Shown in pieces: positions 8,843 to 20,261 of a stretch of 64,000 bases of DNA. The stretch lies in NCBI GenBank assembly GCA_937969505.1, contig CALBWA010000013.1, positions 124,001 to 188,000 of the forward strand, given 5' to 3'. Within the stretch, counting starts at the first letter, position 1; the number at the start of each line of letters is the position of its first letter. The DNA comes from an uncultured Erythrobacter sp. (GTDB lineage: Bacteria; Pseudomonadota; Alphaproteobacteria; Sphingomonadales; Sphingomonadaceae). A program made the translations under genes and the position numbers. The notes under the pieces are model-generated. The model saw only the letters and a program-made list of their open reading frames with translations. It ran no database searches and was not told the DNA's origin.

Positions 8843-9895
8843 CTATTCGCTTCCGATTGCCTCTGCAATGCTGGAAAAGCCATCGCGCTTCATCAGGCGT
8901 GCGACACCGCGCACGATGCGGCCGCCCAGTGTGGGACCTTCATAAACCATTGCGCTGTACAATTGGATCAGGCTGGCCCCGGCGCGAATGCGCTCCCAGG
9001 CATGTTCGGCATTGGCGATGCCGCCGACGCCGATCAATGGCATGGCCCCTCCAGTGGCCGTGCGGAAATCCCGGACCCGCTGCAATGCCATCTGGCGCAG
9101 CGGCGCACCGGACAGTCCGCCTGCCTCTGCGGCATGTCGGCTGCGAAGGGCGGGCCGTGCAATGGTGGTGTTCGACACGATCAACGCACCCAGATCATTG
9201 TCCAATGCAATGCGGGCAATCGCATCGATATCCGCAGGCTCCAGATCAGGGGCGACCTTCAGAAAGATGGGCGGGCAATGCGTGCCAGCATGTTCGGCGC
9301 GAGCATCAATGACAGCCTGCAGCAGATCCGTCAGGGCGCCTTCATCCTGCAGCGCGCGCAGGCCTGGAGTGTTAGGGCTGGAAATATTGACGGCGAGATA
9401 GGTGGCGTGCGGGGTCATCAGCCTGGTCATTTCAGCGTAATCGGCTATGCGATCCGCCGAATCCTTATTGGCGCCGATATTGATACCGACAATGCCCGGC
9501 CTTCCTGCCCGATGGCTCAGCTTTTCCAGCGCAACCTCGGCGCCGCCATTGTTGAACCCCATCCGGTTGATGACTGCACGGTCTTCGACGAGGCGGAACA
9601 GGCGGGGTTTCGGGTTGCCAGCCTGAGGGCGCGGGGTAATCGAGCCGGCTTCGGTAAAACCGAACCCCAGACCCAGCAGCGCATCGGGCACTTCGGCGTC
9701 CTTGTCGAAGCCGGCAGCAACACCAACCGGATTTGGGAATGGAATGCCGGCGACCGCGATCGGCAATTGGCCTGCGTAAGAGGCCGACTCGCCCCTGGAA
9801 CGCAATGGAGACCATTTGAGCGACTCGATCGCGAGTCGATGCGCCTTTTCGGAGTCGAGAGCGAAGAGGGCAGGCCGGATAAGCCGGAAAACCAT
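8843..9895 (-). CDS. pyrD: dihydroorotate dehydrogenase (quinone)
   Basis: NPVGVAAGFDKDAEVPDALLGLGFGFTEAGSITPRPQ, INRMGFNN, VNISSPNTPGLR, GVGGI. Confidence 0.93.
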   Translation of the reverse strand: MVFRLIRPALFALDSEKAHRLAIESLKWSPLRSRGESASYAGQLPIAVAGIPFPNPVGVAAGFDKDAEVPDALLGLGFGFTEAGSITPRPQAGNPKPRLFRLVEDRAVINRMGFNNGGAEVALEKLSHRAGRPGIVGINIGANKDSADRIADYAEMTRLMTPHATYLAVNISSPNTPGLRALQDEGALTDLLQAVIDARAEHAGTHCPPIFLKVAPDLEPADIDAIARIALDNDLGALIVSNTTIARPALRSRHAAEAGGLSGAPLRQMALQRVRDFRTATGGAMPLIGVGGIANAEHAWERIRAGASLIQLYSAMVYEGPTLGGRIVRGVARLMKRDGFSSIAEAIGSE

Positions 9896-10121
9896 AATTG
9901 TTACACTGTATCCTGCTTCGTTAGTCAATTGTAAACTAACTCTGAAAAACAACGACTTAAATGTCAAAATCGACGATTTTACGCTGAAAATCCAATCGAT
10001 TTGTCACTCCCAATGCACCACTTGTCGTTTGCATACAATTACGCAGATGATGATTCGGTTATTGAGTTTTTGCGACCCGAAGGGCTCGGAGCAGCAATGC
10101 AAAGAGTTCCTCAACTTCAAA

Positions 10122-10158
10122 GGGCGGTTTCTCCAAGCGAGAGGCCGCCCATTTTTTT
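10122..10158 (+). terminator. Rho-independent terminator not attached to a recognised upstream CDS
   Basis: gggcggtttctc-caagc-gagaggccgccc stem (two G-U pairs) followed by aTTTTTTT. Confidence 0.85.
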
Positions 10159-10323
10159 GCCCCGGGTCGTTCGGCCCTTAGCCCCTCTCTACATTCGCAA
10201 TACCCGCTGAATCTTGAGGCATTCATCGTGCCCGATGTTCTCATCCCTGTGGCATTGTGTTAGCGATCGCGCCACAAGGTCGGTAACTATGATCGATCTG
10301 ATTTTCGTTTCATCAAATGGCTA

Positions 10324-11349
10324 GTGTTCAAGGCTGGTCAATTGCATGATGCGTACGGGTCAATGGTCGCGAAAACAGGGGACGCAATGTCGACAACAGA
10401 CGATGCGGAGGGGCGGCCTTCACGCGCCCAGGATAATTCGCTGACAAATGATGATCTGCCCGTGCCGGTCACATTGACCTCTGCTGACCGGGTCGAGATT
10501 GATTATATAGCGCCACCAACGGCCCTCAGTTCCTATATCACCACGGTCTACCATTTTCGCTGCGAAGAAAATGTCATACGTGACATCCAGCCAGCCGCAA
10601 TCGGGCAGCTGAACCTGTTTCCCTATGGCCAGGGCGAAATGCATTTTCCCGATGGCAAGCGCGATCCCAGCAACGCAGTCAATTTGCTTACCCCCCTGTC
10701 CTTTGCCGCTCCGTTCGTTGTCGATGGACCTTTTCATGCGATCGGCGCTGTTTTGTCACCACTGGGATGGGCCGCACTTACGGGTCTGCACGCCGCAGAA
10801 CATACCAATCGCCTCTATCGCGCATCCGATTGGCTCGGCCCAGAAATCGAACGGATCGGCCTTACGGCTTGTGAGAACTACCGCACCGGAGACAAAACGG
10901 CCGCTGAATGCGGAGCGATCCTGTGCGATTACATCGGCGAAAATCTCGGGCGAGTGCCACCTCGGCATGAAGAGTTGATTCAGCAGACCGTGAAATGGCT
11001 GGGTGGCGCGCTCAATCCCGATCTTGACGACCTGTATGCCACAGTCGGCTATTCCGAACGGCAGGCCCAACGACTGGTGGAGCGGTACTTCGGGCTGAGC
11101 CCGTTGGCCTTGCGGCGCAAATATCGGGCTCTGCGCTCCGTTGCTTTGCTATCCCTGCCGAACCTGACGCCTGAGTTCGAGGCCAATGTTCGCGATGCCT
11201 TCTATGATCAATCGCACATGATCCGTGAATTCCGTCTGTTTGCCGGGCGCACGCCGGCGCGGTTGAATGATGATGAATCACCCTTTCTGATGGAAGTGCT
11301 TGATCAGAAGAACTTCCGCGAGATTGATCCGCTGATGCCGGAAGAATGA
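10324..11349 (+). CDS. AraC-family helix-turn-helix transcriptional regulator
   Basis: C-terminal DLYATVGYSERQAQRLVERYFGLSPLALRRKYRALR..., AraC/HTH_18 pattern; start codon uncertain (alternative Met at 10387). Confidence 0.75.
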   Translation: MFKAGQLHDAYGSMVAKTGDAMSTTDDAEGRPSRAQDNSLTNDDLPVPVTLTSADRVEIDYIAPPTALSSYITTVYHFRCEENVIRDIQPAAIGQLNLFPYGQGEMHFPDGKRDPSNAVNLLTPLSFAAPFVVDGPFHAIGAVLSPLGWAALTGLHAAEHTNRLYRASDWLGPEIERIGLTACENYRTGDKTAAECGAILCDYIGENLGRVPPRHEELIQQTVKWLGGALNPDLDDLYATVGYSERQAQRLVERYFGLSPLALRRKYRALRSVALLSLPNLTPEFEANVRDAFYDQSHMIREFRLFAGRTPARLNDDESPFLMEVLDQKNFREIDPLMPEE

Positions 11350-11502
11350 TTGACACCTGCAGAGCGCCAGTTCCACATCGACCGAGCTTGAATTGCTAAC
11401 GACTCGCAACTAGCGGAAAAGCGTTGAAACCGCGGATTTGCGACCCTAACTGCAAATCGGAACGAATCAGTCCGATTAAGGTCTAAGGTCAACAAACCCG
11501 CA

Positions 11503-11909
11503 ATGCGATTGTCCAATCTTGCCGATTATGCCGTGGTCACCATGAGCGCTGCGTCACGCCACTGTGGTGGCGGCAGGGTCAGTGCAGCCGAATTGGCGCA
11601 GGAAATCGGGCTGCCAGCACCCACAGTCCAGAAGGTTGTCAGCAAGCTGACGGCGGCCGGGCTGTTGCGATCGGTCCGCGGGGCAGGTGGCGGCTTGCAG
11701 CTGGCCCGACCCGCTGCAGCGATCAGCGTGGCCGACATCGTAGAGGCCGTGGAAGGGCCGATTGCCTTGACCGCATGTGTCGATGGGCATGACTGCGCCG
11801 TGGAGCACAATTGTACGGTCAAACCCCATTGGCCGATGATCAATCAGGCCTTGCGCGGCGCCTTGGCGGATATTTCGCTGACGCAGTTGGCGCAGGTGAA
11901 GGAAATAGC

Positions 11910-11913
<4 letters not shown>
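11503..11913 (+). CDS. Rrf2-family SUF system Fe-S regulator
   Basis: [20 protein letters not shown]...[23 protein letters not shown]...[19 protein letters not shown]; upstream of sufB. Confidence 0.88.
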
Positions 11914-13402
<1,489 letters not shown>

Positions 13403-13406
<4 letters not shown>

Positions 13407-13933
13407 CCGAACGCAAGAAACTCGCGCTCAAACCAGCGGACGAGCGCACCGAGGCTCCTGCGCTCAAGAAGAAGGGGCGCGGCTGGGAAATCTCGGACAA
13501 GCGGCTTGATGTGCTGCACGATCAGGCGCGCGATATGCGCCGTCATGCTAGCCCAGCGCATAAGGCTCTCGCCGCCAAATTCGCAAAGGCGGACTTCGGC
13601 CGATATTCGTTCAAGCGCTTTGCCGTGGTCGGCAGCGCGATCGTCGATTTCAATTGCCACCAATTGGGTATGGCGATCGTGATTGACGAGGAAGACACAC
13701 CAGAGGCGCTGATCAACCGGCGCGACAAGAGCCTGGAATCGGTCGGCATCAAGGTCATGCATTTGCGCGCGCAAGATGTGCTCGACAATATGGATGCTGT
13801 GCTGGAGCGGATCACCATGGGCATGCGCATGCGCATTGGCGACAAGCGCGAAGGCCAGCGTGAACATCGCGCTCGCTCACAGCCCAAATCATCCACCGGT
13901 CGCTCCACTGCGTATGAAGGAGAACAGTCATGA
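13403..13933 (+). CDS. DUF559-like (Vsr-fold) protein within suf operon
   Basis: [17 protein letters not shown]...[28 protein letters not shown] resembles DUF559 (lR...TpaE..LW...FrRQ.pig.yivDF.c...LviEvDG). Confidence 0.6.
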
Positions 13934-14124
13934 TTCCCGGACTTAACGATGTGATTGCCCCCGACATGCAGAAGATCCTGCTGTTCCTTATTCCGGCAAT
14001 GATTTCGCTCGCCGCCCTGACGCTGACCTTGAGCCGCGGTTCCTCCATCCCCGGCATCGTCACCACCATAGTTTTTGCCTTGCTCGCGATCTATTTCGCG
14101 CCCGGCTTTATCGAGTTGTTCTAA
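13930..14124 (+). CDS. small hypothetical membrane protein
   Basis: 64 aa, two hydrophobic segments; ATGA-type overlap with preceding gene. Confidence 0.6.
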   Translation: MIPGLNDVIAPDMQKILLFLIPAMISLAALTLTLSRGSSIPGIVTTIVFALLAIYFAPGFIELF

Positions 14125-14127
14125 GCC

Positions 14128-14877
14128 ATGCTGAAAATTGAAAATCTCCACACCGAAATTGATGGCAAAGCCATTTTGAAAGGCCTGTCGCTCGAAGTGA
14201 AAGCGGGCGAAGTGCACGCCATCATGGGCCCCAATGGGGCGGGTAAATCGACCCTCTCCTATGCCTTGGGCGGACGTCCCAATTATGATGTGACAGCCGG
14301 TTCGGTGACCTTCCGCGATCAGGATTTGCTGGCGCTGGACCCGCACGAACGCGCTTCTGCCGGGCTGTTTCTTGGCTTCCAGTACCCTGTCGAGATCCCA
14401 GGCGTTTCCAATGTCCAGTTCCTGCGCGAGGCGCTCAATGCCCAACGCGCGGCACGCGGTGAAGACCCGCTCACCGGCGGCGAGTTTCTCAAACTGGCCA
14501 AGGCGAAGGCAGGACTGCTCAAGCTCGACATGGAAATGCTCAAGCGGCAGGTGAATGTCGGATTTTCCGGCGGCGAGAAGAAGCGCGCCGAGATGGTCCA
14601 GATGGGCATTCTCGACCCCAAATTTGCCGTGCTGGACGAAACGGACAGCGGTCTCGATATCGACGCGCTGCGTGTGGTGGGCGAGGGTATCAACTCGATC
14701 ATGCGGGCACCGGACAAGGGCGTGCTGTTGATAACCCACTATCAACGCTTGCTCGACGTCGTGAAGCCTGACCGGGTCAGCATTCTGGCCGGTGGCCGGA
14801 TTGTCGAGACAGGCGGGCCGGAACTGGCCTTGCGCCTGGAAGACGAGGGTTATGACGCGGTGATGGCTGATGCCTGA
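14128..14877 (+). CDS. sufC: Fe-S cluster assembly ATPase SufC
   Basis: Walker A GPNGAGKSTLSYALGG; NVGFSGGEKKRAEMVQM; DETDSGLDIDAL. Confidence 0.96.
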   Translation: MLKIENLHTEIDGKAILKGLSLEVKAGEVHAIMGPNGAGKSTLSYALGGRPNYDVTAGSVTFRDQDLLALDPHERASAGLFLGFQYPVEIPGVSNVQFLREALNAQRAARGEDPLTGGEFLKLAKAKAGLLKLDMEMLKRQVNVGFSGGEKKRAEMVQMGILDPKFAVLDETDSGLDIDALRVVGEGINSIMRAPDKGVLLITHYQRLLDVVKPDRVSILAGGRIVETGGPELALRLEDEGYDAVMADA

Positions 14878-15643
14878 GGCCGCTGAACTCGAACGACCAA
14901 CCATCCGGGATGAGGCTTGGCGCTATGCCGACAGCGATTTCATCGCTTCGGCGGATGTTGCGCTGCTCAATGATTGGCGCACGATCAGCGTGCCGGCTGG
15001 CGAAACCGTTCGCGAGGTGCAAAGCCATCTGACGGACGATGGCGCGTCCGGCATGGTTGATCGGTTGCGTGTGCATGTCGGTGCAGGCGGGCGGTTCGAA
15101 GCGTTCGTGACGCTGGGTGGCGGCAAATACCAGCGCGCCGAAATTGAAGTTACGCTGGAAGAAGGCGCGCATTTCGAATTTGGCGGCGTGACCGTTGGCG
15201 GCGGGGATCGACGGCAGGAGTTTGTTACGCGGACCATTCATGCGCACCCCAACGCCACCAGCAACCAGGTGGTGCGGGCGGTGCATTGGGGCCAGGCGAC
15301 CGGCAATTATCTTGGCCGGATCGAGGTCGCTCGCGATGCCCAGAAAACCGATGCGGCGCAGAATTTCAGAGCTTTGCTGCTGGAGAAAGGCGCCACAGCA
15401 AATGCCAAGCCCGAACTTGAAATCTTCGCTGACGATGTCCTGTGCGCCCATGGCGCAGCGATCGGTCAGCTGGATGAGCAGGCCGCTTATTACATGGCCG
15501 CGCGCGGCATTCCTCCCCATCTGGCGAAGAAATTGCTGGTGCAAGCTTTCATTGGCGATGCCTTTGTTGCGCTGAGCGATGCAGCGGACCGGGAAATGAT
15601 GCTGGAACGCGCGCTCGAACAGCTGGAGGGTACAGCGCTTTGA
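14870..15643 (+). CDS. sufD: Fe-S cluster assembly protein SufD
   Basis: SufBD-type repeats; AAYYMAARGIPPHLAKKLLVQAFIGD. Confidence 0.9.
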   Translation: MPEAAELERPTIRDEAWRYADSDFIASADVALLNDWRTISVPAGETVREVQSHLTDDGASGMVDRLRVHVGAGGRFEAFVTLGGGKYQRAEIEVTLEEGAHFEFGGVTVGGGDRRQEFVTRTIHAHPNATSNQVVRAVHWGQATGNYLGRIEVARDAQKTDAAQNFRALLLEKGATANAKPELEIFADDVLCAHGAAIGQLDEQAAYYMAARGIPPHLAKKLLVQAFIGDAFVALSDAADREMMLERALEQLEGTAL

Positions 15644-16860
15644 ACGCACCTGCGGCCTTTAAACGCGATCTGCGCAACGATTTCCCCGGCCTGCTCACGG
15701 CTGAGGGCAAGCCGTGGCACTATCTTGATACCGGCGCCACTTCGCAAAAGCCGCGCGCCGTAATCGATGCCATGGCAAAGGCATTGGGCGAAGATTACGC
15801 CACGGTCCATCGCGGTGTCTATGCTCGCTCCGCCAATATGACGCAGGCTTATGAAGCCGCGCGGCGGACGGTTGCCGACTTTATCGGTGCGAACGAGGCT
15901 GAGATCGTCTTCACACGCGGTGCGACAGAGGCCATTAATCTTCTCGCCAACAGCTGGGGCAATGCCAATATTGGCGCTGGTGACCGCATTTTGCTGTCCA
16001 CGCTGGAGCATCATTCCAACATCGTGCCTTGGCAAATGCTGGCCGAGCGTGTCGGTGCGCATATTGATGTGTGCCCGCTGACAGATGATGGCCGGATTGA
16101 TCTGGATGCAGCCGAGGCGATGCTGACAGAGCAGCATAAGCTGGTGGCTTTCGGTCATGTTTCCAACGTATTGGGGTCAGTTCTGGATGCCCGGCGTGCG
16201 GCTGATCTGGCGCATAAGGTGGGCGCAAAGCTTCTGCTCGATGGCTGTCAGGCGGCTCCGCGACTGGTTCTCGACATGGCGGCGCTCGATTGCGATTTTT
16301 ACGTGTTCAGCGCGCATAAGCTTTACGGCCCGACCGGTATCGGCGTGCTGTGGGCCCGGCCTGAAATTCTGGACGCGATGCCTCCATGGGAAGGCGGCGG
16401 CGCGATGATCGACCGCGTGACCTTTGAAAAAACCACCTATGCCCCCGCACCTCAGCGCTTTGAAGCGGGCACGCCCGCCATCGCCGAGGCGATCGGGCTG
16501 GCCGCTGCGGTCGACTATGTCAAAGATGTCGGCCTTGATCTGATACACGCCCGCGAAACCGCACTGGTCGCAAAGCTGCGCGAAGCGCTGGGCGCTATGA
16601 ACGATGTCACCATCTATGGGCCAGCTGACAGCGCCGGCATCGTCAGTTTTGCGATGGACGGGGTTCACCCGCACGATTTGGGCACCATATTGGACGAGGA
16701 CAATGTGGCTATCCGCGCTGGCCACCACTGCGCTCAGCCCTTGATGGACCATCTGGGTGTTCCGGCGACCGCTCGCGCCAGTTTTGGCCTTTATTCCGAT
16801 GATAGCGACGTCGCGGCTCTGCTCGATGGCATAGACCGCACCAAAAGGATTTTTGGCTAG
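15640..16860 (+). CDS. sufS: cysteine desulfurase SufS
   Basis: LDTGATSQKPRAVIDAM, TRGATEAINLLANSWG, EHHSNIVPWQ, FSAHKLYGPTGIGVLW, RAGHHCAQPLMDHLGV. Confidence 0.96.
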   Translation: MNAPAAFKRDLRNDFPGLLTAEGKPWHYLDTGATSQKPRAVIDAMAKALGEDYATVHRGVYARSANMTQAYEAARRTVADFIGANEAEIVFTRGATEAINLLANSWGNANIGAGDRILLSTLEHHSNIVPWQMLAERVGAHIDVCPLTDDGRIDLDAAEAMLTEQHKLVAFGHVSNVLGSVLDARRAADLAHKVGAKLLLDGCQAAPRLVLDMAALDCDFYVFSAHKLYGPTGIGVLWARPEILDAMPPWEGGGAMIDRVTFEKTTYAPAPQRFEAGTPAIAEAIGLAAAVDYVKDVGLDLIHARETALVAKLREALGAMNDVTIYGPADSAGIVSFAMDGVHPHDLGTILDEDNVAIRAGHHCAQPLMDHLGVPATARASFGLYSDDSDVAALLDGIDRTKRIFG

Positions 16861-16866
16861 GAAAAG

Positions 16867-17382
16867 ATGATGAACAAGCCAACCGAAGACAAAGAATTTG
16901 TGGCAGCTCCTGCTCCGAACGAGGATGTGATCGCGCCGCCCAAGCCTCCGCGCGCACGGGTGGAAGATGCAATTGATCCGGACGAGGAAAGCGCCAGCGC
17001 CAAGCTGGAGCGCAAGCGTGATTATCTCGAAGGGTTTCTGCAGAAAAAGCCGGAAAATGTCGCTCCGGGTGAACCCGGCGGCGAATTGCATGACGCAGTA
17101 ATCGCGGCTCTTAAAGAAATTTATGACCCGGAAATCCCGGTGAATATCTATGATCTGGGCCTGATTTACGGTGTCGAGATTACCGACGAAAGCGATGCGT
17201 TGGTGACCATGACGCTGACCACGCCGCATTGTCCGGTGGCTGAAAGCATGCCGGGCGAAGTCGAACTGCGCGCTGCCAGCGTACCGGGTGTACGCGATGC
17301 CGAAGTCAATCTCGTATGGGATCCGCCTTGGGCGCCTGACAAAATGAGCGATGAGGCTCGCCTCGAATTGGGGATGCTGTAA
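16867..17382 (+). CDS. SUF system Fe-S assembly protein (DUF59/SufT-like)
   Basis: AALKEIYDPEIPVNIYDLGLIYGVEI...TLTTPHCPVAESMP. Confidence 0.88.
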   Translation: MMNKPTEDKEFVAAPAPNEDVIAPPKPPRARVEDAIDPDEESASAKLERKRDYLEGFLQKKPENVAPGEPGGELHDAVIAALKEIYDPEIPVNIYDLGLIYGVEITDESDALVTMTLTTPHCPVAESMPGEVELRAASVPGVRDAEVNLVWDPPWAPDKMSDEARLELGML

Positions 17383-17383
17383 G

Positions 17384-17740
17384 ATGACCGAGACCAAAAT
17401 CCGCCAGATTCCTGCCGCCGTCACTTTGACCAAAGGCGCTGAAGCGCGCGTTGCAGAACTTATGAGCAAGGCCCCCGCTGATGCTATTGGGGTCAAGTTG
17501 TCGACCCCGCGTCGGGGGTGTTCCGGCCTTGCCTATTCTGTCGATTACGTCACCGAAGAAGCCAAGTTCGACGAAAAGATCGAAACGCCGGGCGGCATTT
17601 TTTACATAGATGGTGCCAGCGTTCTTTACCTGGTCGGGTCAGTCATGGATTGGGTCGAGGACGATTTCACTGCCGGTTTCGTGTTCGAAAACCCCAATGC
17701 CAAGGGGGCTTGCGGCTGCGGCGAAAGCTTCATGGTCTAA
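17384..17740 (+). CDS. sufA: HesB/IscA-family iron-sulfur assembly accessory protein
   Basis: GVKLSTPRRGCSGLAYSVDYV...FENPNAKGACGCGESF: conserved Cys motifs. Confidence 0.9.
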   Translation: MTETKIRQIPAAVTLTKGAEARVAELMSKAPADAIGVKLSTPRRGCSGLAYSVDYVTEEAKFDEKIETPGGIFYIDGASVLYLVGSVMDWVEDDFTAGFVFENPNAKGACGCGESFMV

Positions 17741-17749
17741 TTTGCGGGC

Positions 17750-18190
17750 TCAACGCCTTCGCAGAGCTGAAACGCAAGAAGCCCGGTCAACGTTACGACC
17801 ATCGCTTGCTCGCCTTGCCTCGATATGGGTGGCGCTTGGGGTGGCTCCCGGTCGCAGCGGATACAAAAAGACATCCAGCACGCAGGCCTCCCCAACGAAT
17901 TGCAGCTTGCGTGCGTCCCCTTCCCATACATTCAGGCGAGCGGCTCCGAACTGGCGCTCCAGCTGGGCCTCGCTCTGCCCAATAACGCCCTCAAGCCCAC
18001 GGCCCTGCATAATCTGTGGCGCAATGAAGCCGCCGGTGGATGCCGTGTCGCGAGGGGTCGGGGCGGGTGACTGCGGCGGAGGGGCAACCACCTGAGGGGC
18101 TGGCCGGTTTTGTGCAGGTGCAGGCCGGGAGCTCGACACACAACCAGCCATAAGCATCGCGATAGCCAACACAGCTGTCTCGCGGATCAT
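17750..18190 (-). CDS. hypothetical lipoprotein
   Basis: MIRETAVLAIAMLMAGCVSSSRPAPAQ lipobox. Confidence 0.65.
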   Translation of the reverse strand: MIRETAVLAIAMLMAGCVSSSRPAPAQNRPAPQVVAPPPQSPAPTPRDTASTGGFIAPQIMQGRGLEGVIGQSEAQLERQFGAARLNVWEGDARKLQFVGEACVLDVFLYPLRPGATPSATHIEARRASDGRNVDRASCVSALRRR

Positions 18191-18897
18191 GCGCGGCTAT
18201 CCCTGTGCCGCAAGTGAACCAAATGGGTGCCGGCTGCCGCTCCTATCACCGGAGCGAGCAGATTGAGGAAGGGGATAAGCATCATTCCAGCCACGCTGGC
18301 TCCTAACAACAGGCGCTGAAACCCGCCCACACGGCCTGTTTCGCCTTTATCGGCTGTATGACCATCGCCGTGATGCCGGTGGCGCAGCCACGCCATATCG
18401 GTCAACTCCCTGCCCAATAGCACTGCATTCACCAGCAGGAAGACTATCGCCGGGCCAATCGCGGTGAACAGCAGGATGATTGCGACCGGCAGGGCCAGCG
18501 CATTGAAAAGCAGGGCGCGGCCTGCACCTTTCAAACTGTTGGCCAGATCTTCTTTTAGCGGAAGATCGCGTGCCAATTGCGCAGCCTCCGGATAATGTTT
18601 GCGCTCCACTGCGCGCACAATCTCGTCGGCAAAGAATTGGAGGACGGCCAGCGCCACGATCCGGAACAGGAACCAGATCGCCAGCACCATCAGCACGATG
18701 GTCGCCAGCCAGATCACGCCGCCGCCGGTCTGCGCCCCATATTGCGCCGCCGCTGCCGCGATGACCTGATACAGCGCCGCAGCCAATCCGAGAAAAATCA
18801 CCAGCGTAATTGCCAGGCTCTTGCCCAACACACGCAAGATCGCAGGATCGCCCAATTGGCGAAGAGAAAGCAGCAGTGACTGGATAATGTGCGACAT
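18187..18897 (-). CDS. EI24/CysZ-like domain membrane protein
   Basis: MSHIIQSLLLSLRQLGDPAILRVLGKSLAITLVIF..., multi-TM with EI24-like C-terminus. Confidence 0.7.
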   Translation of the reverse strand: MSHIIQSLLLSLRQLGDPAILRVLGKSLAITLVIFLGLAAALYQVIAAAAAQYGAQTGGGVIWLATIVLMVLAIWFLFRIVALAVLQFFADEIVRAVERKHYPEAAQLARDLPLKEDLANSLKGAGRALLFNALALPVAIILLFTAIGPAIVFLLVNAVLLGRELTDMAWLRHRHHGDGHTADKGETGRVGGFQRLLLGASVAGMMLIPFLNLLAPVIGAAAGTHLVHLRHRDSRA

Positions 18898-19046
18898 CGC
18901 CCCTTGTCTCACTGTCAATGCTCCACCTGTCAATCGCAATGAGCGGGCAGGGCTGGCAAGCCCGGCGACTTTCGCATCTACGCTTGGCCAAATTGACTCA
19001 AACCGCTAGGCGCAGCGGCAACAGTTTCAACAGTGCAGGAATTATT

Positions 19047-20042
19047 GTGACCCAACCCCGCTATGACGTCGTCGCCATCGGAAACGCCGTTGTCGATGTA
19101 ATTGCCTCGTGTGGCGAGGACTTGATCGAAGAGCTTGAATTGAACCGCGGCGGGATGACGCTGATCGACGAAGCGCGTGCGGACGAGCTTTATTCAGCCA
19201 TGCCGCCAGCGCGCGAATTATCGGGCGGCTCTGCGGCAAATACGCTGGCCGGACTGTCAACGCTCGGTTTGCAATGCGCCTTTATCGGGCAAGTGGCTGA
19301 CGACCAATTGGGCGGCGTGTTTGCACACGATATGCGCGCCACCGGGATCGATTTCGATACGCCTGCACGCGACGGTGAGCCGGCCACCGGACGAGTCCTG
19401 ATTTTTGTCACTCCGGATGGCGAGCGAACGATGAACACGTTCCTTGGCGCGGGCCAGTTCCTGCCAGCAGCGGCCTTGGACGAGGCACTGATCGCTGATG
19501 CCGGGATCCTGTATCTCGAAGGTTATCTGTGGGATCCGGAAGAACCGCGCAAGGCAATGCGCCGGGCCATTGAAGTGGCGCGCAAGGCTGGTCGCAAGAT
19601 TGCCTTTACTGCATCGGAAAGCTTCGTGATTGATCGCCATGGCGACGACTTCCGCGCCATGATTGAAGAGGGCGTGATCGACATTCTGTTCGTCAACGAA
19701 GGTGAGCTGGCAACGCTGACCGGCGAGGATGATTTCGAAGCCGGTGTGGCCGCTGTTGCGGGCAAGGTGCCGGTTCTGGTTGCAACGCGCGGGGAACATG
19801 GTGCCATTGCTGTGGCCAATGGCGAGCGCGCTGAAGTGGCGGCTGAACAGATCGACAAGGTGGTCGACACAACAGGAGCAGGCGACCAGTTTGCCGCTGG
19901 TTTCCTGTCGGGCTACGCCCGCGATGCCTCACTGGAGACCTGCCTGAAGCGCGGCGCCATCGCTGCTGCAGAAGTCATCGTCCATTATGGCCCACGGCCA
20001 GAGGCAGACATGCGGGCGCTTATGGCAGAAAAACTGGGCTGA
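19047..20042 (+). CDS. adenosine kinase / PfkB-family sugar kinase
   Basis: GNAVVDVIASC, GGSAANTLAGLSTLG, DTTGAGDQFAAGFLSG; GTG start. Confidence 0.9.
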   Translation: MTQPRYDVVAIGNAVVDVIASCGEDLIEELELNRGGMTLIDEARADELYSAMPPARELSGGSAANTLAGLSTLGLQCAFIGQVADDQLGGVFAHDMRATGIDFDTPARDGEPATGRVLIFVTPDGERTMNTFLGAGQFLPAAALDEALIADAGILYLEGYLWDPEEPRKAMRRAIEVARKAGRKIAFTASESFVIDRHGDDFRAMIEEGVIDILFVNEGELATLTGEDDFEAGVAAVAGKVPVLVATRGEHGAIAVANGERAEVAAEQIDKVVDTTGAGDQFAAGFLSGYARDASLETCLKRGAIAAAEVIVHYGPRPEADMRALMAEKLG

Positions 20043-20101
20043 GCTGATCCAGCGCCCCGCGTTATCGGGCGATGTTGGTTACACATGTTACACAGTCCAG
20101 A

Positions 20102-20243
20102 GACGCAAAATCTACGCCCTTGGCAGGCCTTGATGCGTCGCTAAGGTTTCGCCGGTTTTTACGGCGAATGCTGGGGTTTCAACAGTGGGAAAGAACGGGC
20201 CGCGGGTTAACCTCTGCGAAGTGAGTAGGAAAGCGGCTCCTAC
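20102..20243. repeat. cluster of three inverted repeats in convergent intergenic region
   Basis: gacgca..tgcgtc (20102-20139), TTCGCCG-gttttta-CGGCGAA (20148-20168), GTAGGA-aagcggc-TCCTAC (20225-20243). Confidence 0.6.
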
Positions 20244-20261
20244 CCCCACACGCCAAACCCC

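Noticed and set aside
7180-9934. Long plus-strand ORFs (455 aa and 470 aa)
   Set aside because: Mirror frames of ggt and pyrD in GC-rich DNA; opposite-strand products are unambiguous.
13543-14904. 453-aa minus-strand ORF
   Set aside because: Antisense to the DUF559-like, small membrane and sufC genes, which have strong motifs and operon spacing.
16177-17496. 439-aa minus-strand ORF
   Set aside because: Antisense to sufS and the DUF59 gene; composition artefact of high GC third positions.
20148-20168. TTCGCCG-n7-CGGCGAA as a Rho-independent terminator
   Set aside because: No U-tract on either strand; kept instead as part of a structured-element candidate.
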